From positions 53,026,530 through 53,090,529 of the forward strand of contig CM019717.1 of assembly GCA_009760885.1 (NCBI GenBank): 64,000 nt of DNA. The letters run 5' to 3'. This document shows, piece by piece, positions 40,436 to 53,399 of the stretch; the stretch's first letter is position 1; each line of letters begins with the position of its first letter. The stretch is from Achatina immaculata. Lineage: Eukaryota > Mollusca > Gastropoda > Stylommatophora > Achatinidae. Made by a program: the position numbers and the translations under genes. The notes under the pieces are model-generated. The model did no database searches and was not told the origin of the DNA. It saw nothing but the letters and a program-made list of their open reading frames with translations.

Positions 40436-41459
40436 ATTGTTCCACAGGAGCAAAACGCTTGAGAAACACTGCTCTAAAAGTTAAATTGATATATCTATAG
40501 TCAGAAGTAAAAGGATACACTCAGATGTAAATGGTTAAAGGGTGTGCACTGCATATAAAAGTATTCTTTTTTATGTGAATTCACAGCACATATCGATAAC
40601 AGACACAAAGGTTTTTGGCACTCATCCACACCAATATACCCTATTAGGTTTTGAACCCGTGTGAAAAGATGATGCCAGAAACAATTTTGTGCTCTAATGT
40701 CCGTCATAACGTCAAGCAACAAATTATAAATTTATATTTTTCGTAGAAATAAAATGACTGAAATAAAAAAAAAATAAGAAAGCACACTTGCGTGGAGCTA
40801 TCATATTTTCTTCGGTTAAAATGTAACACAGAGTAATACCGGGAGGCTGAAAAATAAAGGAACAGGTTTGCTTATTGCTTTTATTGTGCGGCAGATAAAA
40901 GTGTGCGTGTGTGCGTGCGTGTGTGTGTGTGTGGGGCAGGCATTATTTCTTTATGTGCACAGTCACGCTGCTGTGCAGTTTAGAGGGAACATTAATCCAC
41001 ACTGGAGACAGCATTTTGCTGAACTGCCATGAATTGTAATAACTGACTTAAAAAAGTTAAACATATGAAAAAAAAACCATTGCAAAGCCTGTGTAATGTC
41101 AGCTTTTGTGGTATGCCAAACAGCGGCCAAAAGTATGATCATTAATTCTATGTTAACTTGTGTCATCACTTCGTTAAATGTGATTTGTTGTTGTACACTT
41201 ATTGTCATTCTGAACAGACTGTGTTTTAGATATCTCTCTCACGCAGTGTTTCATACCAAGAAATTTGTCACCTTATTCATACATAATGAAAAGAAAAAAA
41301 AAACAAAGAAAGACACACACACAAAAACCAAACTACACTGTATGTTAGAAAAGAGGAAAGTAGACTTGACCAAGTTACCTTCTGTCTATCACCTAATCTT
41401 TTCTTCCATTTGTACTGTTCAAATCTTCTTGTCTCTTCGCTTGCTTTCAGCAAAATTGT
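40411..41459. other. Spacer with simple TG run
   Basis: Nothing recognised beyond a (TG)n tract at about 40900-40935. Confidence 0.5.
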
Positions 41460-41570
41460 TTTCATCATCATCATCATCATCATCATCATCGTCGTCGTCG
41501 TCGTCGTCATCTTCTTCTTCTTTTTCTTCTTCTTTTCTTCTTCTTCGTTTTCTTCTGCTTCTTCCTCTAT
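41460..41570 (+). repeat. Compound trinucleotide microsatellite
   Basis: (ATC)n, then (GTC)n, then (TTC)n and TTCTTCTT runs. It gives serine-rich or poly-M/poly-E open frames on both strands that are not genes. Confidence 0.95.
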
Positions 41571-41604
41571 TTCACTGGGACAGAAAGCATCGTCTTCTTT
41601 GCAG

Positions 41605-41870
41605 CCTACATGGTGAAGATGTTGAGACACAGCATCGTGTTGGTTTGGGAGCAAGTTACAGCAGCTATCTTTTTCAGTTTCAGAATAGAAATACCCGTAA
41701 CAACTAGAGGGGGTGTGGGTGTAATGCTTCTTTATTAGACTCCACCTCCATGGGGACTGTGGTGATCCCTGCTCTGTTAGCCAGGTTAGGCCTTTTACTG
41801 GGGTGATGACGGAGATGTGGGACAAGGTCTTGGTCGGCTATGGTTGATCAACCCTGACTGCTTCGTCACC
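41605..41870 (+). repeat. Dispersed repeat B, copy 4
   Basis: GAAGATGTTGAGACACAGCA, CTTCTTTATTAGACTCCACC, TCCATGGGGACTGTGGTGAT, GGGACAAGGTCTTGGTCGGC. Among the better-preserved copies; no coding content. Preceded by the compound microsatellite. Confidence 0.75.
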
Positions 41871-41966
41871 CTTCCCCTTTTGTTATCATCAGATGACATG
41901 CAAACAGTTGCTGGCAGTCAAACTTCTCCACAAATCTTACTCTGTGATGTTTTCAGTCGGCTCACG

Positions 41967-42205
41967 TCATGACTTGCTCTCACGCCATTGTAAACTTTAT
42001 TAGTTTCTACCTCTACGTAAAGGCACCAAGTGTAAACTTTGCTAATTTCTACCTCTACGTAAAGGCACCAAGTGTAAACTTTGCTAATTTCTACCTCTAC
42101 GTAAAGGCACCAAGTGTAAATCTGTTAGTTTCTACCTCTATGTAAAGGCACCAAGTGTAAACTTGCTAGTTTCTACCTCTACGTAAAGCCACCAAATGTA
42201 AACTT
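41967..42205 (+). repeat. 41-bp tandem repeat, about 5 copies
   Basis: The unit contains GTAAACTTTGCTAATTTCTA and CCTCTACGTAAAGGCACCAA. Confidence 0.9.
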
Positions 42206-42214
42206 GCTGGTTAC

Positions 42215-43390
42215 ATTTATGTTACATTTATTAACTAAATGGGGAGGAATATTTTATCCAGCTGTTCCAACAGTCCCCTTGGCAATGTACTACCATGCTG
42301 TGTGGCCAAGATCTAGCTTCCCCATCATGACCGCCAACCCAGGTTCTCCCCTCCTAGGTATACTGTATGCCAGTGATGCATCATTCTACATTAATTAATA
42401 CACATTACATCAACATGCAATACAAATTACCAAGTCAGCAAACTAAATACACAACATATCATAGTAACACAACAAGTGATATTACATCCACAGGACATAC
42501 AACATATGTCCTCATAATGGCAACAAGCATGATATCAATAGTATAGATTAACCTCTCCTGTAAGCATTAACTAAACCTGATGGACCCGTGGTCCTGGCCC
42601 CACAAGTGATCAACATTATAAATCTAATTGTGTCATCGCACTTATATCCGTCGCAGCCACTGCTGCCATGATACACCTCTATATCTCCAGGAATCACAAA
42701 TGTGCCAAAGCACTTCTTCATGCAGCTACCGCTGCTATGACCCACCTCCCTAATCTCCACGAATCACAATGTGCTAATGCACTGAAATCTCCACATCTCC
42801 ATGAATCACAATGTGTGCTAATTCACTTCTTCCTGCAGCTGCCTCTGCCATGTTACATATCTCCTTATACACATTGCAATATATATAATATCTATACGAA
42901 TGAGGGCATATTATTGAATCAGACATGTGCCCATCCAGTATAACTATAATCACAATGAATTATACAGAATCTCCATATCAATACGTGAATTACATAAATC
43001 CACATCACAGCATACTATACAAGGCATGATCACACCGTATGAGGTCGGCTCGGGAAGGTATCCATAACAATCATAAGTACAATCGAACAGGGCCTCGCCC
43101 CGCCATTGCCTTTAGCTAACTCTCTGATCCCGCCAACGCTTTTCTCGATATATATATATATATAGGTCCTTCCACACCCTGATCACGTGAACGATGACGC
43201 TCCACCCAAGGTCGTACACACCCTTGAACCTCGAGTGATCGTTCACACCATCATGTTAGGCTCCCAATATCTCTGCGTGTCTTTCCATTTATCTTTACTG
43301 TTGTTAAGATGTTTTCAAATCCTCTCTTTCATATTATATGTCCATTGAATGTACTTTACTATTGCTGTAACTTTTATGTCCTAACAGTCC
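42215..43390. other. Unassigned block, possibly a solo LTR
   Basis: Starts TGTTACATTTATTAAC and ends CCTAACA, with a TATA run (43150-43165) and GC-rich stretches inside (43085-43240). A near-perfect inverted pair GTGAACGAT/ATCGTTCAC lies at 43188-43238. No flanking target duplication or internal retrotransposon was found, so the LTR idea is weak. 42660-42850 also has a loose tandem ATCTCCA(C/T)GAATCACAA phrase. Confidence 0.25.
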
Positions 43391-43675
43391 ACTAACGTTT
43401 TTAATTACTTTCATTTTCGTTTCCAATTACTAGTTCTTTTTCTATCCATAAAAACTCTAGATTTTTCTGCCCGTCAGGTTTCTAGATCATCACTTTTCTT
43501 GTCTATTTTAGTGTCTGTGTTAATGTATCATCATTTGTTAGTATTACATGTTTATTAATACAAATAACAGTTTTTCAGTAACTCATTTTGTAAAAGTTCG
43601 GACCGATCAAAAATGCAACAGTGAAAGACACTGGAGTAGTTTTTTGGCTGTGAAAAGTAAGAAAATAAGTTGAGA

Positions 43676-43925
43676 AAGATCTCATCCATGTGAGGATTTC
43701 ACTACAGAACAAAGATCTACTCCATGTGTGGATCTCACAATGTAAAACAGAGATCTCTGTCGTGTAGTGATCTTACTGTAGAGAAAAGATCTCCGTCGTG
43801 CGTGGATCTCACTGTAGAACAAAGATCTCTGTCATGTGTGAATCTCACTGTAGAACAAAGATCTTTGTCATGTGTGAATCTCACTGTAGAACAAAGATCT
43901 CCTTCAGATGAGGATATCTTTGTAG
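43676..43925 (+). repeat. 36-bp tandem repeat, about 7 copies
   Basis: The unit is GATCTCTGTCATGTGTGAAT plus CTCACTGTAGAACAAA, with variations. Confidence 0.9.
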
Positions 43926-44164
43926 AATACTGAGAAAACAGAGTATTGAACTTATATCTTATTCCCAAAACAGGTTTATAAATAAAAACGAGTAACCATT
44001 TTGTTATTAAATTCTAGAACCTTTATTTGAACTCAGCCTACACTTAATGACATCTTAGTGTTCTTGCTTTTTCATACTAAAGTGATTAAGCACGGTGCTG
44101 CGTGGTTAGCATTCGAAAACTAGTAAACAAAGCATTTTAGGCGCGAGAGAAAGAAAATGACAGT

Positions 44165-44265
44165 AGAATTACCCGAGACTCGAACTATAAATTACCGGGA
44201 TGGCGAGTAGCCGCTTAGACACGAGAAACAGCGGACTATCCACTCGGCCATCTTACATACACACA
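44165..44265 (-). mobile_element. tRNA-like sequence (SINE head)
   Basis: The minus strand has TGGCCGAGTGGATAGTCCGC (A-box like, as in Leu/Ser tRNA) and TAGTTCGAGTCTCGGG (B-box like). The cloverleaf does not close cleanly (the acceptor stem was not found and the anticodon arm is irregular), so it is a SINE head or tRNA relic, not a functional tRNA gene. Confidence 0.5.
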
Positions 44266-44269
44266 CATA

Positions 44270-45119
44270 TAAACACAAATTTGATTGAATAGCCAAGTTG
44301 TGACACCTGAAAAGGGAATGAAGTCATGACACGAAAATTCCTTCACTTAAATGTAAACTGTGATTTGAGCAAGGCAGAAGGAAGAAATATTGTATGGATA
44401 CCTGTTGCACACGGTTTGCAAATGCGGCTTTCTATTTAAGGGGTGAGTCTAAAAATTTGTGTACAGGTCTGCTTATTTTGTTACTTTCATTTTCATGATT
44501 TGGTGCTATTGTTTTGATGCCACGACTTTCACGGTAGAAGCTTCCGCTATTGGGCGCCTAATTTTCTACAGGATGAGGAAGCCCTGCAGGCGACGTGTGA
44601 AATGGGCAAACATTCTGAGAGGAGAAGAGCGGGTGACTGCTTACAAGCGAGAACTCACCAAAGTCGTCATTCATCTGGACAGAGAACGTCGCATTTAGGC
44701 TTCTGGTGCCACTAACCTTCAGATACATGCCATAATTCAGCGCCACTCATAGCCACAGGGCGTTGTAGTGGTTGGGGGTTTGTCGCATCTCTCAATGGAA
44801 AACATGAATGAGGAAAGAGCAACCATCAGTATGAGGAAGGAGATAGAAATCCCTCACTGCTGTAATAGCTTGGCTGGTTGAACGGCACGTACTCCATGTT
44901 TTCATAGTGGCGGACTCCCAAAGATGGCGTGCTTCCCAGGTAGTGGACCAAGCTTCTCGCACATTCTCAACATGAAGACTTCACGCGAATCTACTGTCCC
45001 GGGCATGTAGGAGTGCGTGGTAAGGCACCCATGCAAGGTGTACTGAAACTGGACAAATCGGACATCTCTAAGGTTGCTGTGGATTTTTTGTTTTGTTTTG
45101 TTTTTGGGAGAGAGGAGGA
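44270..45119. other. Spacer, nothing recognised
   Basis: One 79-codon open frame at 44459-44698 (KWANILRGEERVTAYKREL-type text) has no recognised family and no splice or start context; not called as a gene. Confidence 0.4.
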
Positions 45120-46135
45120 GGAACAAACGAATGAACATATTTTATTTTCAAAGGGTTAAAAATTGGGCACACAGGCCCGCCTGACATTCTGCCCTTTGTC
45201 ATACAGCTTTCACTCAGTCACAGTCATTCAGCACTTGTTAATGAGCACAATAATCATGAACAGACATTAAATGAATACATAAATAAATAATAAACGTATC
45301 TCATGTCCATACACTCTACACTCTGATTTATGCAACAACATGAAATAAACTTGCATTCTTACATTCATTCAAAACTAACAAATTTACAGAAAAGCAGTAT
45401 AAAAAAATTACAACAATCAAGCCATACTTCAAACTACTTTAGATTATGCTTAGGGAGGTATATAGTCCATATCAAACAGATGTTGACAAAGTTTAAAGTT
45501 ATAAGAACGAATATTACTTATAAGTTTTACATGAATTGGTAGAGCATTCCAAAGGTGGGCAGCTGGATAAGAGAAGCTTTTTTAAACATGTCAAGCCTTG
45601 GTTTTGGGAGAATACAATTGCTTAAGCGTTGACTGTGTTTTGGGTTGGATTTGAACGACGACCACAGATAGGGTGGAGCATTGTGAGATATACTTTTATG
45701 AATGAACTTGGAAAAGAAATCTCTTCTTGAAATGTAGAATATCAAGATGTTTGTCCTTATTTGTAATACGTGTTGCATCTTTGTCATCTATAAGCTTTAC
45801 TGCTCGTTTTTGAAGTGAGTAAAGATTTTCATGTTTGACAAGAAACAACTATCCCAGACTGTGGAGGAGTTATCAAAGTGTGTTTGTATCTATGCTATGT
45901 AGTATATTTTTCTGGTGCCTATGTCAAGAAAATGTTTAATTTTAGTAAATTGGTAAACTTTTTGTGCAATGAGTCTGATTAGATTGTCTACATGATGATT
46001 CAAGCTCAGGTGGTGGTCAATCATGAGACCTATAGTTTTATGTTCACTAACATTCTCTATCTGTGAAGTTCCAGCATGGAGCTGTAGTGTTGTTGTTGAT
46101 GAATTTGTTAATTTATGTCTTGTTGTAATGAGCAT
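45120..46135 (-). mobile_element. CR1/jockey-like LINE 3' part, decayed
   Basis: The minus strand reads MLITTRHKLTNSSTTTLQLH, HKTIGLMIDHHLSLNHHVDN and, further on, YQFTKIKHFLDIGTRKIYYI. Then 45740-45530: RRDFFSKFIHKSISHNAPPY and LSNCILPKPRLDMFKKASLI. This is the RT C-terminal domain of CR1/jockey-type elements. The 3' end (45125-45190) gives AACCCTTTGAAAATAAAATA, the tail also used by retroposon D. Stops break the frame. Confidence 0.75.
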
Positions 46136-46937
46136 GGATATACCACCTTAACTGCTTTTGTAAAATGAATTATTTTACTTCAGTCATAACTGAAACAAAC
46201 CAACAAGCGCACGCGCAAAAAAAAAAAAAATCTGCCCCAACAGCACATGAACACGTATGAAAAAGGAGACGTGACAAGTTGTTTACACCGTGTTGATTCT
46301 CAACGTTATTTAGCTTCCTCGTCTAACACATTTAGTCTATCTTATATTAGACTTTCATGTTTCATTTCGGACAGTTCACGTGGTATAAGAAACTGCTGTG
46401 AATGGTCACGTACACGATGTTGTATTAATCTCTCAAAACTAGGGCATTGATGTTTCAGTTACAAGTCATCAGAGATAAACTTTATCAAGTTTTTTTTTTA
46501 TCTGCCTTGTGAAATATGATTTAAGCAAATTTATAACCTCACTTCTAGCCATGTTTCGTGCCCCGTGTGTTGACGTTAAGAGATGCGCGCGTCTTCTGTC
46601 GCACACACTGGTCTTCAAGAACACAGTTTTAATGGGTTATTTTTTTTTGGGGGGGGGGAGTGGGCAGGTATTTATACTTTAACATACAGGGTGGGGAGGT
46701 GGGGACGGATGACAAAAAGCTAGACTACATGTTAATAAAGGAAAGTTACATCATAAGTAAAAATTAAAGAAATAAAAAAAACACCGAAATTTAGAGACTG
46801 GTCCTATCTGTTGGCTTGTGGACAGCTGTGGAAGAACAAACTGTCCTGAAAAATTACAGATAGTTGATAGACAGATTGTTGCAGCTTTTTCACTCAAAAT
46901 ATTCATTGGTCAAGTTTAGATCTCCCCTTCTCTCTCT
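46136..46937. other. Spacer, nothing recognised
   Basis: AT-rich with an A run (46216-46230) and a T/G run (46639-46660). Confidence 0.5.
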
Positions 46938-47052
<115 letters not shown>

Positions 47053-47518
47053 ATTTTTTTCTCCTCCACTACTCATTGACAAATCCAGAATTTGATTATT
47101 ATGGATTTTATCTATGGCTAGAGTCGCACATGTGGAACAGGACAACCATAAAAATCAGTTCACGCAAAAGTTGCAAAACATCAGGATCATGTTCATGTCC
47201 AGTACCGTTTCGGCGTCACTGCAAAATTCCTCCGCCGCCTGTGCCAGTGACATCTCCTGGAATACACATGATGTCCATAAGTCATGACATGTCACGTGCC
47301 ATGCACGATGACGAAAAAGTGATCCGTGCACGATGAATGCGTACCATCAGGAAAAGACTAATTCAGATCCTTTAAATATGTGACGAGAGACATGAATTAG
47401 AGAACCTGACATTCACTGGAAAACTGAAAGGAAAAACAAAGAAAGAGAAGGAGACAACGAAAACCAAACAGACCGACATGTAGGATGAGAAGGAAGGCAT
47501 TAAATCTGAGTGGAGATG
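47053..47518. other. Spacer with unassigned open frame
   Basis: 86 codons at 47076-47336 stay open (NPEFDYYGFYLWLESHMWNR-type text) but no family or splice context was recognised. 47400-47470 may be a LINE C-terminal scrap (ENLTFTGKLKGKTKKEK). Confidence 0.35.
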
Positions 47519-48104
47519 TTCCCCTGGGAACAACTATGTCAAGAACATACTTGTCTTAACATAGTCTTTGTGAGACATGGAACATGTATCAGTTTGCTTA
47601 AAAACTCTGACCTACTTCTGTAGTCCATAAACTTGTAGCAATCAACACTAATTGTAACTGTTATTTTTGTAAAATGTAATGTCAGGTTGTTGGACGGATG
47701 GGGACATGGAGATCACCAGTAGGAATGAGGAAAATCTGATGTGAAACCAATGAATCCAGGATGTGACAAGCCTATGGCCCTTTACGACAATGGCTATCAG
47801 AATGATGTAAACAAAACAGAGCCAGCAGACTATAGGTGGCAGGGAATGGATATCATTGAGGCTCTCATCGGATTCCTCATCCCAAAGTCGGAGTGTCTCT
47901 GTGGAACTGTCTCAAAGCCGTCTGGCCAGCCTATGTTGCATGCTGGATCTGACATGTACAGCCACTAGAGGCTGGAAAACAAACTGTCTTCATAGCAGCC
48001 AGAGCAAGACCACAGTCTGCCCTAGCAAGGAAAAGTGCTGAAGTCGGACGTATCCAGCCAAAAGGCGCATCACAAAAATCAGGGTACCACGTATCATCGC
48101 CAGT
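47519..48104 (+). mobile_element. Retroposon D, second copy, 3' end replaced by (CTT)n
   Basis: Aligns by eye with 29802-30415: CCCCTGGGAACAACTATGTC, GTAAACAAAACAGAGCCAGC, TCCGATGAG complement phrases, and GGGTACCACGTATCATCGCC at its right end. A deletion of about 75 bp lies near 47960. The normal tail is missing and the (CTT)n of repeat C starts directly. Confidence 0.75.
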
Positions 48105-48179
48105 GTGCTTACTTCTTTTTCTTCTTCTTCTTCGTCTTCTTCTTCGTCTTCCTCTTCTTCTTCTTCTTCCTCTTCCTCT

Positions 48180-48211
<32 letters not shown>

Positions 48212-48450
48212 ATTCGCTTTTACCACCAAGACCGCCCCATGATCCTCCTGAATTTACTCCTGTGGTCCTCGATAGGACCCGTGGTCCCCTTGTGGTCCCG
48301 AAAGGACCACACGAGATCTACGAGAAGACCACAAGAGGTTCAGAGTATCGCACGGCTTGAGCCTGTATTCTTGGTGGGTCTCAGAACCGGGAATGCATGA
48401 CACCGTGGTTTTCGTTGCACCAGTTTAATCTAGAGTTGGACTTCCTCCCC
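48105..48450 (-). mobile_element. Repeat C, short copy with (CTT)n tract
   Basis: (CTT/CCT)n at 48107-48213, then ACCACCAAGACCGCCCCATG, CCCGAAAGGACCACACGAGA and GCATGACACCGTGGTTTTC, matching 24080-24300. It ends within the first module at about 48445. If read on the minus strand the tract is a (GAA)n tail and this copy is 5'-truncated. The tract gives a poly-Glu open frame that is not a gene. Confidence 0.65.
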
Positions 48451-48825
48451 CACCCCCTCATTTCCCGTTAAAGCTAGCTCTGTTTTGCTCATACCTAGTT
48501 TACGTAGCTGTGCGTAAATGTGCCATTCAAAGGCCAAAACTGCGACCGTCTGAGGTCTACACTCTGAACAGATGCCTAATTAAGTAATTCTGGCACGGCC
48601 CTCCAAACGACTTTGCCAGTATTTAAGTCATTGTAATTTGTACTGGCGGTTGTTTTACATCGCAGAAGGATGAGCGAACTCGTGTAAGATACTGCTGCGT
48701 GTGTTATATCATTTAGCAGTGTATGGCAGAAATAACTCACTGGTGACATCTTATAGTCTTTTTTTATAGGTAAAAGGTAAAACCTCCGTTTCCACGCCAC
48801 TGAGGCATACTGGGGGATACGGTGT

Positions 48826-49050
48826 TAGCCTCGAATTTCCAAGACCATCGACACATGAAAGTGTGCTGTGATCAGTATCATGTCTGGCGCATTTATCGTC
48901 CCAGATTTATTTGGTAGCCATTTTTATAGGTGGAGCCCGGAGACTTTTTGGTGTGTACCAGAAAAAAAAAATTCCATTGCTGGGACTTGAACCCACTACC
49001 ACCGATTTAGTAAATCGAGAGACTAACCACTCAGCTAACCAGGCCGACAT
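48826..49050 (-). mobile_element. SINE family A-like, full-length variant
   Basis: The minus strand begins GGCCTGGTTAGCTGAGTGGT with GTGGGTTCAAGTCCCAGCA as the B-box side, then an A/T run, AAAAGTCTCCGGGCTCCACC and ATGATACTGATCACAGCACA. The tRNA-like part is better preserved than in other copies; the body differs, so it may be a subfamily shared with 39625-39725. Confidence 0.7.
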
Positions 49051-49930
<880 letters not shown>

Positions 49931-50114
49931 CACAGACACACACAGTGATGAAACCATATCTTTCAAAACCCAATGAGGAAGATTTGTTGGCTGAAGAGCT
50001 TATTGAACTTCCAGCCAATTCAAGAGCCAAAACAGTGTCTAAAACCGTACCTCTAACTATATTCTAACTCAAGCAGCAAATACCTCTAACTATATTCCAA
50101 CTCAAGCAGCAAAT

Positions 50115-51210
50115 CTCTCTCTCTCTCTGAACCTTAAGTGCCCAGGGCACATGGGGCTTCCGCAAGGGTTTTCCACAAATGCCTGTCTTTCGCCTTTTTT
50201 TCTGCTCTTGCCCAGGTGAGCCCTCTATTGCTCAACATCCTTTCTGTTGTTCTTCTCCATGTCTCTTTTGGTCTACCCTTACTTCTTTTCCCCTGTGGTG
50301 TCCATCTTAGTGCTATTTTTGGTAGTGAGTTGTCAGTCATTCGGAGCACATGTCCCAACCATCGCCAGCGTCTTTCCTCAATAATTGTTGTCAGTGGTTT
50401 CATCTGCATTTCTGCCAATAAGATGTTATTTCTTATGGTGTTTGGCCAAAATATTTTTTAAATTCTACGTAAACATTTAGTCTGGAAAGAATTCAACTTG
50501 TTTTCTATGGTTTTGGTGATTTTCCAGCATTCACTTCCATAGAGTAGTACACTTAGAACATTACTCTTAAATATCCTGATTTTCATATTTATGCTTAGTT
50601 TATTTGATTTCCATATATTCTGTAGCATTGCAAAAGCCTAGTTTGCTCTAGTAAGTCTGCTGTTGATGTCCTCTGTGCTGTCTCCATTTTCTACTACTCT
50701 GCTGCCAAGGTATACAAATTCGTTGACCTCCTCCACTAACTTGTTATCTACTCTGAGTACATTTCTGTTGTTCACATTTTGCTTCATTAATTTTGTCTTT
50801 CCTACGTTGATCTTTAGTCCTATGTTGTTTGCATTCTGGGTTAACTTGTTTATTTTATCTTGCATATCTTTGTGACTGCTTGATAATAGACAAATGTCGT
50901 CCGCAAAGTCAAGGTCCTCCAGCACTGTGTTAAGGGTCCATTGTAATCCTCTGCGTTTGTCTGATGTTGCCTCCTTCATTAACCAGTCTACTGCCAAGAT
51001 AAATAATGTTGGTGATAGTACACATCCCTGTTTCAATCCTGTTTGTACCCTAAAGCTGCTGGAGGTATGTTCTCCACAGATAACTTTGCACTGAAAACCC
51101 TCGTATAGGGCTTTGATTACATTAACTATTTTATGGGGGAGGCCATGCCATCTTAGGATTTTCCACAGTGCATCTCTGTTGACACTGTCAAAGGCTTTCT
51201 CAAAATCTAC
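50115..51210 (-). mobile_element. LINE insertion (RT domain), 5'-truncated, with long target duplication
   Basis: The minus strand from 51207 reads VDFEKAFDSVNRDALWKILR, TGLKQGCVLSPTLFILAVDW and LDFADDICLLSS (the FADD catalytic box), on to VNEFVYLGSRV; after a stop it continues SVLLYGSECWKITK, EERRWRWLGHVLRM and GRPKETWRRT. About 190 codons are open before the first break. The 3' end (50115) is an (AG)n run on the minus strand. The same 44 bases (AAGCAGCAAATACCTCTAAC...) flank it at 50071-50114 and 51211-51254. Confidence 0.88.
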
Positions 51211-51344
51211 AAGCAGCAAATACCTCTAACTATATTCCAACTCAAGCAGCAAATACCTCTAACTATATTCTAACTCAAGCAGCTGGTGGCACATCCTCAC
51301 CGCGAAAAGGCAGCACTATATCAAATTCTTCTCTTCTTCACAAA

Positions 51345-52100
51345 ACATCTCAGCGAACAAATCTTCTCTTCAGGGCATTTTGTGCGCAACTTTCTTACTA
51401 GGAGGAGGCCCAAAAAAATTAAGTCTATTTTAATCCCTTTTTTTCATGTTTTTACCTGTTGTGTTGCTTTTGTAAAGTGATCCCTGAAAAAGGGTTTAGC
51501 CGAAATATTGGATTGTTGTATATTTTTTATTTGTATGTAACCATCTCGCTTTCTGACAGTCTTGTTTTTCCCCACTTTTCATACTTTTCTATCTTTTTGT
51601 AAAACTGACCTGTACATTCATCTATTTCCATTTAAAAACGAAACAAAACAAAACGCTATTATGCTAACCAGTCAACACATAGACGGAAGTTAAGATGAAC
51701 TGAGAAATGACAAAGAAGGTCGTCTCTGCACAAGTCTGTTTCGCTCGCTTGGTGTAATTCGTGTTTTAGCCAGTTCTTGCTGCGAGAAGAAACTCGGAAC
51801 ATTAAAAATCTTTAATTTGTACATAGGAAGAGGCTCCCGTACATATCAAAAGACATTTTGTGCCCGTATTTCTTACAAGAAAGAGATCAAAAGCTAAGTT
51901 TCATCTATTTTTCGTGGGTTTTTTTAAATCTCTTGTATTGTTTTTGTATATGATCACTGAAAAAGGCTTTTGCTGAAATATTGAATTGTTGTATGTTCTT
52001 AATTTATACGTGCTCATCTTACTTTCTGTCATTCTTGTTTCTGTCCATTTTCCTCAATCTTTCTATCTTTTGTAAAACTGAACCATACACCTCTATATAC
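51345..52100 (+). repeat. Dispersed repeat F, two diverged tandem copies
   Basis: Copy 1 (51355-51620) and copy 2 (51860-52100) share CATTTTGTGC, TGAAAAAGG.TTT.GC.GAAA, ATATTG.ATTGTTGTAT, and the end TTTTGTAAAACTGA. The end phrase also occurs at 58250-58300, next to the hairpin, and the GCCGAAATATTGGAT block occurs at 5975-6060. Resemblance to Penelope-like terminal sequences is suggestive only. Confidence 0.55.
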
Positions 52101-52108
52101 CTTCATTA

Positions 52109-52900
52109 TTAGAAGCAAAGGATCAAAGTTTCAAAATCAGAATCCGGTGTCACTGCATTCAGGACAGCTCCATATATGCCCCGCTGCATGCTGCAGCATC
52201 CATCCAAGTGTTTGCTAATACTTCCCATTAAGTTTTTGTTGTTTATGATGCATTTTCTGTTACACAGTTCAGATTTCATATGAGCACCTTTAATTTGTCC
52301 TAATTCCAGCAATAGTTTCACAATTACATTGTTCTTCCATTCCCGCTCTTCATTTTCTCGCAGTCTTTCCAGCACGTCTTTAGTAATGTCACCCTTGTCC
52401 ATTCTCATTCTGCCATTTATTTTAGTCTGTACAACAAGTCTATCTACCACTTCATTGCCATGTACTGCCGCAAGAACTGGACAATAAAGCCACGTTAGGC
52501 TCACCGCAGCTGACTGGTTTAACAGATGAACACATTCTTTTCGAAGCAATTTTTTTTCTCAGTCTTACGAAGCATACTCTGCGAATCCGTCACAATGACG
52601 CCATGAACTACAGGTCATTCCACTGCCCCCGACATAGCCTCAGTTTCCACTCATGCTTGATGTGCTGACTTCAAAGGCTGCCGAGCCCTGTGGCATTACT
52701 CTTCCATATTACCGTGTTGGAAGACCCACAGTAAAGCCGAATGAGATCTTGAACCCAAACTTCAGCTGCTCCCTGTGCCCAGTCTCTACATTCGTGGCCC
52801 GTCTGTATAACAACCTTTGTTAGCTGAGGTCGGTCCTGTGCCTGTAACCAATTATCACCTTTAGGCACATCATCTAGATCGCACACACTGACATTGTATC
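52109..52900 (-). mobile_element. Retroelement RNase H-domain remnant
   Basis: The minus strand near 52600-52560 reads VTDSQSMLRKTE (an RNase H Asp motif: T-D-S-x-S), then after a frameshift SLTWLYCPVLAAVHGNEVVD with RLV (compare PAHVGVHGNEVADRLA). ERLRENEEREWKNN continues the typical region after it. Family: a non-LTR element carrying RNase H (CR1/I-type). Confidence 0.75.
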
Positions 52901-53017
52901 CTCAGCCTCAGCCATCCAGGATTTGTCTCGTTTGATGCGTCTTCCCTTTATCAACTAACCCCAGCTCCTTATGGAGAGAATGGTCCGTCATGTCAGCAAC
53001 TCTGTTGTATGTCTTTA

Positions 53018-53260
53018 CTTTCTCTTATTTGCAATGCCCAGTCTTGACTTTCTCTTATTTGCAATGCTCAGTCTTGATTTTCTCTTATTTGCAATGCCCA
53101 GTCTTGACTTTCTCTTATTTGCAATGGCCAGTCTTGACTTTCTCTTATTTGCAATGCCCAGTATTGACTTTCTCTTATTTGCAATGCCCAGTCTTGACTT
53201 TCTCTTATTTGCAATGCCCAGTCTTGACTTTCTCTTATTTGCAATGCCCAGTCTTGACCA
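53018..53260 (+). repeat. 30-bp minisatellite, 8 copies
   Basis: The unit is CTTGACTTTCTCTTATTTGC plus AATGCCCAGT. A 30-bp unit stays in frame and produces FLLFAMPSLD-type open frames on both strands; not a gene. Confidence 0.95.
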
Positions 53261-53399
53261 GTTTACTTCTGTGTCAGCTAGTACATGAGAGCAATGTTTT
53301 TCAAATCTTTTGTCCACTGGAGCCCTCTGAATTTTTTTTTTAATCCCCACCGAATCCCTGAATTATTTACCGCTCCTCATTTTTTGCTTTATGTTCTCT

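Noticed and set aside
44165..44265. Functional tRNA gene on the minus strand
   Set aside because: A- and B-box-like sequences are present but the cloverleaf does not close; treated as SINE head.
44459..44698. 79-codon open frame with hydrophobic start
   Set aside because: No family recognised, no splice or promoter context, isolated in repeat-rich spacer.
47076..47336. 86-codon open frame
   Set aside because: No recognised domain, no splice sites consistent with an exon; left as unassigned.
47990..48229. Poly-Glu open frame
   Set aside because: Translation of a (CTT)n tract.
52971..53350. FLLFAMPSLD / KRKSRLGIAN repeat proteins
   Set aside because: Both strands are open because the 30-bp unit is in frame; no other gene evidence.
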